A stretch of DNA of 64,000 nucleotides from Rhodoferax sp. (GCA_024236015.1 JACKLK010000004.1:62001-126000); one strand, 5' to 3'; numbered from the stretch's first letter, positions 9,149 to 19,046 are shown. The notes: generated by a model not told the origin, from the sequence alone. Made by a program: numbers and translations.

Positions 9149-9981
9149 TGCGCCGATTTTATCGACGCCGCCACGTCCGCCAGCGCCGGACGCGATTCCT
9201 GCACCTCGCCGAAGCCGGCCTCCCGTGCCGCGGCAACGATACGGGCATGGCTGGCGATGGCGCGCGCCCGCGACCAGTCGTGCCCGGGCATGCAGGCGCG
9301 CAGGTTGCCGATGGCCTGGGAACTGGTGAACAACCACAGGTCATCGTCGCCGACCCCGTGCTGCGCGAGCGCCTGGCGCACCGCCTGCGGCCGCGGCGCG
9401 GCCCGCCAATACGCCACGACCCAGTGCAGCTGCGCGCCCGCCTGCACCAGCTGGCGCGCAAGCCAGTCACGGCCCTCGCCCTGCGCGTCGCCGGCCGCGG
9501 GGGACGGATCCCGCTGCGTCGATGCATTCGGCGCCGGCAGGCTGACGTCCCGTGCGGCCCCGCGCACCAGCATCACCTGCCAATGCGGCTGCACGCGCGC
9601 GCCGACCTGCGCCCACAAGGCCTCGGAATCGTATTGCCCGCTGCCCACGGCCGGTGCGTCGATCCGCCGCGGATCGACGCCCTGGCGCACCAGCGCGGCC
9701 ACCGTGCCCGGCCCGGGCGCCCACAGGCGCGGGCCCTGCTCGGGCGTCCCCAGGTCGGCGTCCGGCGGCCGGGCCGCAAAGAAATGTGCCACCGCGGCGG
9801 CGCTGACGAACATGATGGCCTGGCACTGCCGGCAGCGACGCCAGGCCGCGGCAATCGCACCGGTTTGCGCCAGAGGGCGGATCTCGATCAGCGGCACCGC
9901 CAGCGCCTCGATGCCCTGTTGCGCGAGCCCTTGCACCCAACGCTCGGCCTCCGCCAGCGGCCGGGTCACGATGACGCGCAC
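9145..9981 (-). CDS. hemD: Uroporphyrinogen-III synthase
   Basis: Cyclises hydroxymethylbilane to uroporphyrinogen III in tetrapyrrole synthesis. About 278 residues from a GTG at 9981, opening VRVIVTRPLAEAERWVQGL. This matches the usual HemD N-terminus, where the first strand is followed by TRP. Two similar Rossmann-like halves follow, with IMFVSAAAVAHF in the first and DLWLFTSSQAIGNL in the second, the typical HemD signatures. The GTG lies 19 bases after the hemC stop; no ATG in this frame lies closer. HemD proteins diverge strongly, so the context between hemC and hemX carries weight. Confidence 0.9.
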   Translation of the reverse strand: MRVIVTRPLAEAERWVQGLAQQGIEALAVPLIEIRPLAQTGAIAAAWRRCRQCQAIMFVSAAAVAHFFAARPPDADLGTPEQGPRLWAPGPGTVAALVRQGVDPRRIDAPAVGSGQYDSEALWAQVGARVQPHWQVMLVRGAARDVSLPAPNASTQRDPSPAAGDAQGEGRDWLARQLVQAGAQLHWVVAYWRAAPRPQAVRQALAQHGVGDDDLWLFTSSQAIGNLRACMPGHDWSRARAIASHARIVAAAREAGFGEVQESRPALADVAASIKSAQ

Positions 9982-10000
9982 GGCGCTCGGCTCCGCCGCG

Positions 10001-10969
10001 TCAGGCTGCGTCGCCGGCAACACGGGCGCCGCCGTCGCGCAGCTGCTGCGCCACGCGCCGGCCCAGCGCCACCGCCTGCGGCAGGTCCGCCACGTCCTGG
10101 CAGCCATCGGCGCGCACCAGCGGCGACGGCGGGCCGGCATCGGCCTCGTCGCGCATCTCGCCCCAGGCTGCATGCAGCGTCAGCTGCACCCCGCTCCAGC
10201 GCGCATGGGCCGCCAGCGGCATCGAACAACTGCCGCCCATGGAGCGGCTGACCTCGCGCTCGCTGGCCACCGCCAGCCAGGTCGGCCGATGCGCCAATGG
10301 CGCCAGCGCCTCGATCAGGTCCTGCCGGTCGGCACGCACCTCGATGCCCAATGCGCCCTGGCCGGCGGCCGGCAACATCTGCTCGGGTTCGAACACCAGG
10401 CGGATCCGCGACGCGAGCCCGAGCCGCTTGAGCCCGGCCGCCGCCAGCACGATGGCATCGAAGCCGCCCTCGTCGAGCTTGCGCAGCCGGGTATCCAGGT
10501 TGCCGCGCAGCGGCGCGATGCGCACGTCGTCACGGCCCAGCCGGGTCAGGCTGTCGCGCAGCAGCACCGCCCGGCGCAGACTCGATGTTCCCAGCACGGC
10601 ATCCGGCCGCAACTGGGCCAGCTCGTCGATGCGGTTGGAGACCAGCGCGTCGCGCGGGTCTTCGCGCTCCATCACGCAGGCCAGCGCAAAACCCGCGGGC
10701 AGCTCCATCGGCACGTCCTTGAGCGAGTGCACGGCAATGTCGGCCCGCCCGTCCTCGAGGGCGCTCTCCAGTTCCTTGACGAACAGACCCTTGCCGCCGA
10801 CCTTGCTCAGCGTGCGGTCCAGGATCTGGTCGCCGCGCGTGGTCATGCCCAGCAGCTCGACACGGTGGCCGAGCGCCTCGAGGCATTGCTGCACATGGCG
10901 TGCCTGCCACAAGGCCAGGCGGCTTTCGCGCGTGGCAATGACGATGGGCGTGCGGGAAGACGGGTTCAC
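10001..10969 (-). CDS. hemC: Porphobilinogen deaminase (hydroxymethylbilane synthase)
   Basis: Polymerises four porphobilinogens into hydroxymethylbilane. 322 residues. Family motifs in order: IVIATRESRLALWQA at the N-terminus, GMTTRGDQILD, the substrate-binding Asp region ADIAVHSLKDVP, and GGSCSMPLAAHA near residue 245, whose Cys carries the dipyrromethane cofactor. It is the first gene of hemCDXY and divergent from ppc, with only 82 bases between the two start codons. Confidence 0.96.
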   Translation of the reverse strand: MNPSSRTPIVIATRESRLALWQARHVQQCLEALGHRVELLGMTTRGDQILDRTLSKVGGKGLFVKELESALEDGRADIAVHSLKDVPMELPAGFALACVMEREDPRDALVSNRIDELAQLRPDAVLGTSSLRRAVLLRDSLTRLGRDDVRIAPLRGNLDTRLRKLDEGGFDAIVLAAAGLKRLGLASRIRLVFEPEQMLPAAGQGALGIEVRADRQDLIEALAPLAHRPTWLAVASEREVSRSMGGSCSMPLAAHARWSGVQLTLHAAWGEMRDEADAGPPSPLVRADGCQDVADLPQAVALGRRVAQQLRDGGARVAGDAA

Positions 10970-11051
10970 AGTCGTAACCGTTTGGTAATCGGGCGGGGGT
11001 GGGCGATGCTAGCATGGCCGACTTGTCCAACGCCCTGCCACAGCCGCCACC

Positions 11052-13889
11052 ATGACCCCACGACCCAGTGCCGAAACCACCCGCCGTGCCCGCGAGAACG
11101 AACGCCCGCTGGTGGAAGATATCCGGCTGCTCGGCCGCATTCTGGGCGACGTGATCCGGGACCAGGACGGCGAGGCGGCCTTCGAGCTGATCGAGCAGAT
11201 CCGCAAGCTGTCGGTCGCGTTCCGGCGCCATGCCGACCATGACGCGGACCGCGCGCTGAAGAAGCTGCTCAACAGCCTGTCCGGCGACCAGACCGTCAGC
11301 GTGATCCGCGCATTCACGTATTTCAGCCACCTGGTCAACCTGGCCGAGGACCGGCACCATATCCGCCGGCGCGCCATCCATGAGCGCGCCGGCAACACCC
11401 AGGAAGGCAGCATCGACGTGGCCTTGTCGCGGCTGCGCTGGGCCGGCATCGCGCCCGCCACCATCGTCGACACCTTGTCCTCGAGCTACCTGTCGCCGGT
11501 GCTGACCGCGCATCCGACCGAGGTGCAGCGCAAGAGCATCCTGGACGCCGAACGCGGCATCGCGCAGCTGCTGGCCGCGCGCGACATGATCCGGCTGCAG
11601 GCGCTGGCCGCACAGGGCAACAAGGACGCGCTGACACCGCGCGAGCTCGCGCGCAACGAGGCGCTGATCCGCTCGCGCGTGATGCAGCTGTGGCAGACGC
11701 GGCTGCTGCGTTTCACCAAGCTGACCGTGGCCGACGAGATCGAGAACGCGCTGAGTTATTACGAGCCGACCTTCCTGCGCGAGATTCCGAAGCTCTATGG
11801 CGACCTCGAGCGCGAACTGGGCCAGCAGGGCATCCACAGCTTTCTGCGCATGGGCCACTGGATCGGCGGCGACCGCGACGGCAACCCGAACGTCAGCGCG
11901 CAGACCCTGATCTACGCGCTCCGGCGCCAGTCCGAGGTGGCCCTGCGCCACTACCTGACCGAGGTGCACCTGCTCGGTGGCGAGTTGTCGGCGTCCGCCA
12001 TCCTGGTCACGATCTCGCAGGACATGCGCCAGCTCGCCGCACGCTCGCCCGACACCAACGAACACCGCCAGGACGAGCCGTACCGGCTGGCGCTGACCGG
12101 CATCTATGCGCGGCTGGCGGCCACGCTGCGCGCGCTCACCGGCGGCGAGGCCGCGCGCCATGCGGTGGCGCCGCAGAACCCGTACGCGCACGCCCGGGAG
12201 TTCTACGACGACCTGTGCGTCATCGAGCGCTCGCTGCTCGAGAACCATGGCGCGGCCCTGGTGGCGCATCGGCTGCGGCCGCTGATCCGAGCGGTCGACG
12301 TGTTCGGATTCCACCTGGCGACCGTGGACCTGCGGCAGAACTCGGACAAGCATGAAAGCGTGGTCGCCGAACTGCTGGCCGCGGCACGCATCGAGCCGGA
12401 TTACGCCGGCCTCGACGAAGCCGCCAAGCAGGCGGTGCTGCAGCGGCTGCTGTCCGACGCGCGGCCGCTGCGCGTGATCGACCATGCGTATTCGACGCTG
12501 GTACAGGACGAACTGGCCATCTTCAGCACCGCGCGCGAGATGCTGGCGCGGTATGGCCGCCAGGCGCTGCGCCACTACATCATCAGCCATACCGAGACCG
12601 TCAGCGACCTGCTCGAGGTGCTGCTGCTGCAGAAGGAAACCGGGCTGATGCACGAGACGCTGGACCGCCAGGCACGCACCGACCTGATCGTCGTGCCGCT
12701 GTTCGAGACCATCGAGGACCTGCGCAATGCCGCGCCCATCATGCGCGACTTCTATGCCCTGCCCGGCATCCAGGCCATGGTGCGGCGCAGCGGTGGCGAG
12801 CAGGACATCATGCTCGGTTATTCCGACAGCAACAAGGACGGCGGCATCTTCACCAGCAACTGGGAGCTGTACCTGGCCGAGATCGCGCTGGTGGCGCTGT
12901 TCGACGAACTGGCCGACGCCGATGCCAGCGGCACCACGCCGATACGGCTGCGCATGTTCCATGGCCGCGGCGGCACCGTCGGCCGCGGCGGCGGGCCCAG
13001 CTACCAGGCCATCCTGGCCCAGCCCCCCGGCACCGTGCGCGGCCAGATCCGGCTGACCGAGCAGGGCGAGGTCATCGGCTCCAAATACGCCAACCCGGAG
13101 ATCGGTCGCCGCAACCTGGAGACGCTGGTGGCCGCGACGCTGGAGGCCACGCTGATGCCGGCCAGCAAGCCGGTGAGCGAGCAGTTCCTGCAGACGGCGG
13201 CCGCACTGTCGCAGGCCAGCATGGCGGCCTACCGCAAGCTGGTCTACCAGACGCCCGGCTTCACCGAATATTTCTTCGGCGCCACGCCGATCCGCGAGAT
13301 CACCGAACTGCACATCGGCTCGCGGCCTTCGTCGCGCAAGTCCTCGCAGGCGATCGAGGACCTGCGCGCCATCCCCTGGAGCTTCAGCTGGGGCCAGTGC
13401 CGGCTGACGCTGCCGGGCTGGTACGGCTTCGGCTCGGCCATCCACGAATTCCTGCACGCGCCAGGGCCGATGTCGCGCAAGGAACGCATGGCGCTGCTGC
13501 AGAAGATGGAGCGGACCTGGCCGTTCTTCCGCGCCTTGTTGTCGAACATGGACATGGTCATGGCCAAGAGCGACCTGGCGCTGGCCTCGCGGTATGCGGA
13601 GCTGGTGGGCAACACCCGGCTGCGCAAGAAGATCCTGGGCAGCATCGAGGCCGAATGGCACCTGACCTCCGACGCGCTGGCCCAGATCACCGGCGACAAG
13701 CACCGGCTGGCCAACAACGCCGCGCTGCAGCGCTCGATCCGCCACCGCTTTCCGTACATCGACCCGCTGCACCACCTGCAGGTCGAGCTGATTCGCCGCT
13801 ACCGCGCCGGCAAGGTCGACGACAAGCTGCGCCGCGGCATCCATATCTCGATCAACGGCATCGCGGCCGGGCTGCGCAACACCGGCTGA
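11052..13889 (+). CDS. ppc: Phosphoenolpyruvate carboxylase
   Basis: Carboxylates PEP to oxaloacetate, replenishing the TCA cycle. 945 residues, typical for bacterial PEPC. The catalytic His lies in LTAHPTEVQRKS. Further signatures are GHWIGGDRDGNPNV, VMLGYSDSNKDGG (seen as IMLGYSDSNKDGG) and the glycine-rich FHGRGGTVGRGGGPSY loop. The C-terminus ends in the conserved GLRNTG. It is a single gene, divergent from hemC. Confidence 0.97.
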   Translation: MTPRPSAETTRRARENERPLVEDIRLLGRILGDVIRDQDGEAAFELIEQIRKLSVAFRRHADHDADRALKKLLNSLSGDQTVSVIRAFTYFSHLVNLAEDRHHIRRRAIHERAGNTQEGSIDVALSRLRWAGIAPATIVDTLSSSYLSPVLTAHPTEVQRKSILDAERGIAQLLAARDMIRLQALAAQGNKDALTPRELARNEALIRSRVMQLWQTRLLRFTKLTVADEIENALSYYEPTFLREIPKLYGDLERELGQQGIHSFLRMGHWIGGDRDGNPNVSAQTLIYALRRQSEVALRHYLTEVHLLGGELSASAILVTISQDMRQLAARSPDTNEHRQDEPYRLALTGIYARLAATLRALTGGEAARHAVAPQNPYAHAREFYDDLCVIERSLLENHGAALVAHRLRPLIRAVDVFGFHLATVDLRQNSDKHESVVAELLAAARIEPDYAGLDEAAKQAVLQRLLSDARPLRVIDHAYSTLVQDELAIFSTAREMLARYGRQALRHYIISHTETVSDLLEVLLLQKETGLMHETLDRQARTDLIVVPLFETIEDLRNAAPIMRDFYALPGIQAMVRRSGGEQDIMLGYSDSNKDGGIFTSNWELYLAEIALVALFDELADADASGTTPIRLRMFHGRGGTVGRGGGPSYQAILAQPPGTVRGQIRLTEQGEVIGSKYANPEIGRRNLETLVAATLEATLMPASKPVSEQFLQTAAALSQASMAAYRKLVYQTPGFTEYFFGATPIREITELHIGSRPSSRKSSQAIEDLRAIPWSFSWGQCRLTLPGWYGFGSAIHEFLHAPGPMSRKERMALLQKMERTWPFFRALLSNMDMVMAKSDLALASRYAELVGNTRLRKKILGSIEAEWHLTSDALAQITGDKHRLANNAALQRSIRHRFPYIDPLHHLQVELIRRYRAGKVDDKLRRGIHISINGIAAGLRNTG

Positions 13890-13911
13890 TCCCGCCGCCG
13901 CCCCGGCATTC

Positions 13912-14805
13912 TCAGCGTTCGAAATCCCGCCAGGCCCGATCCAGCGCCCGGCGGCATTGCCGTGCGTAGGCGGCATGATCGACACCGATGTCCGAGGTAT
14001 GGTGCGACACCACGGCCCACAGCGTCTCGCGCAGCGCCGATGCGCACCGCATCGCGGCAAAGGAGCGCCAGCGCGCGGCATCGACCGGCTGCCGGAAATA
14101 CCGCTCGAGCAGGTCCCGCGCCTGGTCGTCGTCGAAGCCGTTGTTGACCGCCAGGCCGGCCAGGTCGAACAAGGGGCTGTTGAAGCCGGCATATTCCCAG
14201 TCGATCAGCCACAACCGGTGGCCATCGTCGATCAGGTTCGCCGCCAGCAGATCGTTGTGGCCGAACACGATGTCGACCGGGCCCACGGCCTGTTCCAGCG
14301 TGCGTGCCATCGCATCCCAGGCCGGCAGCTGGTCCTGCATCAGGCACGGCGCATGGGCTTGCAACACGGCCAGGTAGTCGCGTATCACCTGGAACACCCA
14401 GAACATCAGCACCGGCCCGCGCAGTTGCCGCGGCACGTCGTGATGGCAGCGGCGCAGCAAGGCCACGATGGCGTCGCGCCGTGCCGGATCGCGGACCTGC
14501 TGCGCCTCCAGGGTCTGGCCGTCGATGAAACGGCTGACCAGCACACCGGGCCCGGCATGCAACACCTGCGGCGACACACCGGCGGCATGCGCCGCGCGCG
14601 CGACCGCCTGTTCGTGCCAGCGCACGATGCCATGCGCCGGCAGGTCCTGGCCCAGCCGCACGACGCAAGGGGCCCGGCCGTCGTCGACGCGGAAGTTGCG
14701 GTTCGTCATGCCGCCATCGAGCGGCGTGATACGCACCGTGCCCTGCCAGCACGGCAGGGCCCGTATCAACCGATCGGTGTCGGCGGCGTCGATGGCCTCA
14801 GGCAT
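13912..14805 (-). CDS. Choline/ethanolamine-kinase-like phosphotransferase (APH fold)
   Basis: 297 residues with a protein-kinase-like fold. The N-terminal lobe has LDGGMTNRNFRV; the catalytic loop is FGHNDLLAANLI (HxD...N) and the metal-binding segment is LIDWEYAGFNSPLFDLA. The HND and IDWEYAG motifs are those of choline kinase and LicA rather than aminoglycoside kinases, so a small alcohol such as choline or ethanolamine is the likely substrate (thiamine kinase is an alternative). It is convergent with ppc, 22 bases away. Role in this organism unknown. Confidence 0.85.
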   Translation of the reverse strand: MPEAIDAADTDRLIRALPCWQGTVRITPLDGGMTNRNFRVDDGRAPCVVRLGQDLPAHGIVRWHEQAVARAAHAAGVSPQVLHAGPGVLVSRFIDGQTLEAQQVRDPARRDAIVALLRRCHHDVPRQLRGPVLMFWVFQVIRDYLAVLQAHAPCLMQDQLPAWDAMARTLEQAVGPVDIVFGHNDLLAANLIDDGHRLWLIDWEYAGFNSPLFDLAGLAVNNGFDDDQARDLLERYFRQPVDAARWRSFAAMRCASALRETLWAVVSHHTSDIGVDHAAYARQCRRALDRAWRDFER

Positions 14806-14903
14806 GCGGCGCCGGTACCGGGTTCGTGCGCCGCGACGGGCTCAATGGACTACCCTCCGCGCCACGCGCCGCGGGATGCGCGCTTGGGAACGGCCCTGCG
14901 CTC

Positions 14904-15677
14904 TCATGCGCCGGCGTTCAGCAACTCACGCACCGCCGCCAGCTGCCGGCGCGAGACCGCCAGCACCTCGTCGACGCCGTGCAAGCGGACCGCCCAGCCT
15001 TCGCCCTCCTCCTCGTCGAAATGTTTCTCGAGCGCGCGCACCAGCTGCCGTGCCACCAGGGCGTTGCGGTGGATGCGCAGGAAATGCGCGCGGTGGCGTT
15101 CCTCGATGTCGCTCAGCGAGCCGTCCAGGATCAGGCTGCGCTCGGCCGTGCGCAGCGTGATGTACTTGAGCTCGGCCTTCAGGTAGACCACCTCGGACAC
15201 CGGCACCCGTTCGGTGCGCCCGCGGTCCTGGATCGTCAGGAAACCCGCCGGGGCCTCGGGTTGCAACGCCGCCGCCGCCAGCCGGCGCCGCTCGACCTTC
15301 TGCAGGGCCAGCGCCAGGCGCGACAGCCGAACCGGCTTGGTCACATAGTCGACCGCCTCCAGCTCGAAGGCCTGCAGCGCGTGTTCGGCATGGGCGGTGA
15401 CGAAGACCACGGCCGGCGCGTCGGGCATGGCCGCCACGTGCCGGGCCAGCGTCAGGCCGTCGGAGCCCGGCATGTGGATGTCGAGCAGCACGACGTCGGG
15501 CCGCTCGCGCCCGATCATCTCCAGCGCCTGGCCTGCCGTGGCGGCTTCGCCCACGATCCGCACCGTCGGCAACGGGCACTGCTCGAGCAGCACCCGCATG
15601 CGCGAACGCGCCAGCGGCTCGTCGTCGACGACCAGCGCGCGCAGCGCAGCCGGGGCCGGCGCGGTCGTCACCGGCAT
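14904..15677 (-). CDS. LytTR-type response regulator (AlgR/LytR-like)
   Basis: 257 residues from the ATG at 15677. The receiver domain (about 12-130) has the acidic pair in VVDDEP, the phospho-acceptor Asp in VVLLDIHMPG and the Lys in DYVTKPV. A LytTR DNA-binding domain follows (about 155-255) with VVYLKAELKYITLRT and RIHRNALVA. It lies directly downstream of the LytS-type kinase below (38 bases) and forms a two-component system with it. In pseudomonads the homologous AlgZ/AlgR pair also lies beside argH and hemC, so this is probably the orthologous locus; its targets here are unknown. Confidence 0.9.
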   Translation of the reverse strand: MPVTTAPAPAALRALVVDDEPLARSRMRVLLEQCPLPTVRIVGEAATAGQALEMIGRERPDVVLLDIHMPGSDGLTLARHVAAMPDAPAVVFVTAHAEHALQAFELEAVDYVTKPVRLSRLALALQKVERRRLAAAALQPEAPAGFLTIQDRGRTERVPVSEVVYLKAELKYITLRTAERSLILDGSLSDIEERHRAHFLRIHRNALVARQLVRALEKHFDEEEGEGWAVRLHGVDEVLAVSRRQLAAVRELLNAGA

Positions 15678-15714
15678 CTCCTGCGCGCCGTGCGCCCCGG
15701 GGCGGCCCGGCGCC

Positions 15715-16752
15715 TCATGCCGGCACCTCCATGCGCACCTGGTAGATGCCGTCGACCAGACCGCTGCGGAACTGCGCCCGCACGTCGTGCAGCAGCCGCA
15801 GGCGGTCGCGCACGTTGTCCAGCGCGACGCCATGGCCCGGCGCACCGGCGCCCGCCGGAACCGTGTTGGTCACCTTGATCACCACCACCGAGCCGCGCCG
15901 GTGCGTGGACACCCGCACCGTGGCGCCCTGTTCGCTGGGCTCCACGCCATGGCGCACCGCGTTCTCGACCAGTGGCTGCAGCAGCAGCGGCGGCAATACC
16001 GCGCGGTCCGCCGACGGGTCGAGCTCCCATTCGAGTTGCAGCCGTTCGCCGAAGCGCACCTGCTCGATCGCCAGGTAGCGCCGCGCCAGCTCGATCTCGT
16101 CGGCCAGCGTGGCCGACTCGCCATGGTCGAGCAGCGCATGGCGGAACAGGTCGCTGAGGTCTTCCAGCATGGCCTCGGCCTTGGCCGGTTCGGCGCGCAC
16201 CAGCGCAATCGCGCTGTTGAGCGTGTTGAACAGGAAATGCGGCCGGATGCGCGATTGCAGTTCCGACAGCCGCGCGGTGGTCTCGGCCGGCGCGCGCGCG
16301 CGCTCGCGCATCACCATTGCGGCCACCAGTGCGCCGGCCAGCGTGGCGCCGGTGGCTCCGCAGGCGATCCACGGCGCCTGGTCCACCAGGCCGATCACGA
16401 GCAGCGTCGCGCAACCGTACAAGCCCGCCAGCGCACCGAGCAACACGCCGGCGGCGACCTGGTTGCGCATCGACAGCCGGGCCAGCACCCGCTGGAGCGC
16501 GCAGGCCACGAGCAGCCAGACCAGGGTCGCCGGCAGGGCAGCGCCGGTGAGCAAGGCCAGGCGCAACACCCAGGCCACCGGTGAATCGGCGACAAACAGC
16601 GCGGCCACGGCCATGACCAGCTCGACAAACAGCACGGCGCGCAGCACCACGCCGATCTGGCAGGCGTCGAACAGCGGCACGCGCCGCGCCGGCGCGGCAC
16701 CGGCGGCCGGATCGAGCTCGTGAAAGGTCGATAAAATCTCGGTGTCTTTCAT
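15715..16752 (-). CDS. LytS/AlgZ-type sensor histidine kinase
   Basis: 345 residues from the ATG at 16752. The N-terminal half carries about five to six hydrophobic segments (residues about 30-155). A His_kinase domain follows with RIRPHFLFNTLNSAIALV, where the His is the phospho-acceptor, and then a short ATPase domain with the N-box LVENAVRHGVEP. The canonical long HisKA domain is absent, as is normal for this class. It is divergent from argH (81 bases apart) and cotranscribed with the LytTR regulator. The long open frame extending upstream over argH is antisense and not part of the gene. Confidence 0.9.
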   Translation of the reverse strand: MKDTEILSTFHELDPAAGAAPARRVPLFDACQIGVVLRAVLFVELVMAVAALFVADSPVAWVLRLALLTGAALPATLVWLLVACALQRVLARLSMRNQVAAGVLLGALAGLYGCATLLVIGLVDQAPWIACGATGATLAGALVAAMVMRERARAPAETTARLSELQSRIRPHFLFNTLNSAIALVRAEPAKAEAMLEDLSDLFRHALLDHGESATLADEIELARRYLAIEQVRFGERLQLEWELDPSADRAVLPPLLLQPLVENAVRHGVEPSEQGATVRVSTHRRGSVVVIKVTNTVPAGAGAPGHGVALDNVRDRLRLLHDVRAQFRSGLVDGIYQVRMEVPA

Positions 16753-16833
16753 CGTGTGTCGGGATTGAAGCCCGATTATTGGTGATCTTGCCCCCGCCGG
16801 GCCAGGCCCGCGCGCACCACCTCTTTCCCATCC

Positions 16834-18231
16834 ATGTCCCAGAACCAACTCGACAACAAATCGGCAGCCTGGTCCGCGCTGTTCTCCGAACCGATGAGCG
16901 ATCTCGTCAAGCGCTACACCTCCAGCGTCTTCTTCGACAAGCGCCTGTGGCAGGTCGACATCGCCGGTTCGCTCGCCCATGCCGAGATGTTGTGCCACCA
17001 GGGCATCATCAGCCAGCAGGACCATGACGCCATCGTTGCCGGCATGGCGACCATCCGCAGCGAGATCGAGGCCGGGCAGTTCGACTGGAAACTCGACCTG
17101 GAGGACGTGCACCTGAACATCGAGGCCCGGCTGACCCAGCTCGCCGGCGATGCGGGCAAGCGGCTGCACACCGGGCGCTCGCGCAACGACCAGGTCGCCA
17201 CCGACATCCGGCTGTGGCTGCGCGGCGAGATCGACCTGATCCACGGCCTGCTGCTGGACCTGCAAAAGGCCCTGGTCACGCTGGCCGAGCAGAACACCGA
17301 GGTCATCCTGCCCGGCTTCACCCACCTGCAGGTCGCGCAGCCGGTCGCCTTCGGCCACCACATGCTGGCCTATGTCGAGATGTTCGCGCGGGATGCCGAG
17401 CGCATGGTCGACCTGCGCCGGCGCGTCAACCGCCTGCCGCTGGGCTCGGCCGCGCTGGCCGGCACCAGCTATCCGCTGGACCGGCAACGGGTGGCCGCCG
17501 CACTGGGCATGGAAGGCGTCTGCGAGAACAGCCTGGACGCCGTCAGCGACCGCGACTTCGCGATCGAATTCACCGCCGCGGCCAGCCTGTGCATGGTGCA
17601 TTTCAGCCGCATGAGCGAGGAACTGGTGCTCTGGATGAGCCAGAGTTTCGGCTTCATCGACATCGCCGACCGCTTCTGCACCGGCAGCTCCATCATGCCG
17701 CAGAAGAAGAACCCGGACGTGCCCGAACTCGCGCGCGGCAAGACCGGCCGCGTCGTCGGCCACCTGATGGGCCTGATCACGCTGATGAAGGGCCAGCCCC
17801 TGGCCTACAACAAGGACAACCAGGAAGACAAGGAGCCGCTGTTCGATACCGTCGACACGCTCAAGGACACCTTGCGCATCTTCGTCGACATGGTGCCCGG
17901 CATCCGGGTGCGGCCCGAGGCCATGGAGCGCGCCGCCAGCCGCGGCTACGCGACCGCCACCGACCTGGCCGACTACCTGACGCGCAAGGGCCTGCCGTTC
18001 CGCGATGCCCATGAGACAGTGGCGCACGCGGTCAAGTCGGCCATCGCCAAGGGGGTCGACCTGTCGGAACTGCCGCTGGCCGAGCTCAAGGGCTTCAATG
18101 CCCATATCGAAGAGGATGTCTTCGAGGTGCTGAGCCTGCGCGGATCGCTGCAGGCACGCAATATCCAGGGCGGCACGGCACCGCGGCAGGTGCGGGCCCA
18201 GATCGAACGCCATCGCCAGCGCCTGGCCTGA
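16834..18231 (+). CDS. argH: Argininosuccinate lyase
   Basis: Last step of arginine synthesis: splits argininosuccinate into arginine and fumarate. 465 residues, family length. Motifs of the fumarase/aspartase superfamily in order: LHTGRSRNDQVATD, the catalytic region LPGFTHLQVAQP, and the signature GSSIMPQKKNPDVPEL with the flexible catalytic Ser loop. Start ATG at 16834 opens MSQNQLDNKSAAWS. Confidence 0.97.
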   Translation: MSQNQLDNKSAAWSALFSEPMSDLVKRYTSSVFFDKRLWQVDIAGSLAHAEMLCHQGIISQQDHDAIVAGMATIRSEIEAGQFDWKLDLEDVHLNIEARLTQLAGDAGKRLHTGRSRNDQVATDIRLWLRGEIDLIHGLLLDLQKALVTLAEQNTEVILPGFTHLQVAQPVAFGHHMLAYVEMFARDAERMVDLRRRVNRLPLGSAALAGTSYPLDRQRVAAALGMEGVCENSLDAVSDRDFAIEFTAAASLCMVHFSRMSEELVLWMSQSFGFIDIADRFCTGSSIMPQKKNPDVPELARGKTGRVVGHLMGLITLMKGQPLAYNKDNQEDKEPLFDTVDTLKDTLRIFVDMVPGIRVRPEAMERAASRGYATATDLADYLTRKGLPFRDAHETVAHAVKSAIAKGVDLSELPLAELKGFNAHIEEDVFEVLSLRGSLQARNIQGGTAPRQVRAQIERHRQRLA

Positions 18232-18305
18232 GAAACTTTTTGCGCCCGGCCTGCTCACACTGCGGGTCAGATCCAAACCATCCCGAACCGGAACCCATTT
18301 CCATC

Positions 18306-18914
18306 ATGCAACGCAAACAATTCCTGCTGGCCGGCCTGTCGGCCGCCGTCCTGGGCATCAGCGCCTGCTCCAAGAGCGACGGCCCATCCGCGTCGTCCAC
18401 CCCGTCATCGGGCGGATCCGGCGATCAGCCCCGGCGCACCATCTCCCTCGAGATCGTGGCCAACGAGGCCAAGGGTTTCTCCGCCGGCTCGATGATGAGT
18501 GCCATGGTGGCCTATGTGTTCTTCGACCCGCAGTGCCCGCATTGCGGCCACCTGTGGAACGCGTCGCTGCCGCTGCAGAAGAAGGTGCGTTTCGTCTGGA
18601 TTCCGGTCGGCCTGATCAACCCGACCAGCTCCGCCCAGGGCGCGACCCTGCTGTCGGCGGCCGATCCGGCCCAGGCCATGAGCGAACACGAGACCTCGCT
18701 GCTGGCCAAGCAAGGCGGCATCGGCACTTCGTCCAGCGTGACCGACGAAGCCAAGCAGGCGGTGGCCGCCAACACCGCGCTGTTCAACAATCTGGGCCTC
18801 GAAGGCGTGCCGTTCACCATCGTCAAGAATGCGCGCACCGGCCAGCCGGTGACCCGGGGCGGATCCATGGAAACCCCGATGCTGGCCGAGCTGATCGGCA
18901 TCGACGCACCCTGA
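18306..18914 (+). CDS. DsbC/DsbG-like thioredoxin-fold lipoprotein
   Basis: 202 residues. N-terminal signal MQRKQFLLAGLSAAVLGISAC ends in a lipobox with Cys21, so the protein is probably lipidated and held in the periplasm. A Ser/Gly linker leads to a thioredoxin fold with the redox-active C77-P-H-C80 in FFDPQCPHCGH and a cis-Pro region GLEGVPFTIV. Both match the catalytic domain of DsbC/DsbG disulfide isomerases, but the N-terminal dimerisation domain is missing, so it may act as a monomer reductase or oxidase. It starts 74 bases after argH. Confidence 0.82.
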   Translation: MQRKQFLLAGLSAAVLGISACSKSDGPSASSTPSSGGSGDQPRRTISLEIVANEAKGFSAGSMMSAMVAYVFFDPQCPHCGHLWNASLPLQKKVRFVWIPVGLINPTSSAQGATLLSAADPAQAMSEHETSLLAKQGGIGTSSSVTDEAKQAVAANTALFNNLGLEGVPFTIVKNARTGQPVTRGGSMETPMLAELIGIDAP

Positions 18915-18925
18915 TCGCGTTGGCG

Positions 18926-18954
18926 GCCGGGCGCGGGCGCGCGCCCGCGCCGGC
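18926..18954 (+). terminator. Very GC-rich palindrome, possible terminator
   Basis: Perfect 10+10 base palindrome at 18931-18950 (half-site GCGCGGGCGC), extended by GCC/GGC with one bulged base. It starts 11 bases after the DsbC/G-like stop. No T run follows, so it may only protect the mRNA 3' end or assist Rho. Confidence 0.4.
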
Positions 18955-18967
18955 TTGATCGCACCGT

Positions 18968-18996
18968 CTTGAAACGCGCGCCCCCCGCCTCCATGT
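18968..18996 (+). promoter_or_regulatory. Sigma-32 (RpoH) heat-shock promoter for tandem hsp20 genes
   Basis: CTTGAAA (18968-18974), 14 bases, then CTCCATGT (18989-18996), close to the RpoH consensus CTTGAA-N13-17-CCCCATNT. It lies 51 bases upstream of the first Hsp20 start, which has a good ribosome site (ACGGAGGA). Confidence 0.75.
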
Positions 18997-19046
18997 AGTC
19001 GACTCGGGCCCGATGGCCGGGCCCCCTGATTGACGGAGGACCCACC

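Noticed and set aside
10530..14192. Minus-strand open frame of 1220 codons over ppc and hemC
   Set aside because: Ends in the wrong frame of hemC and is antisense to ppc, whose motifs are complete.
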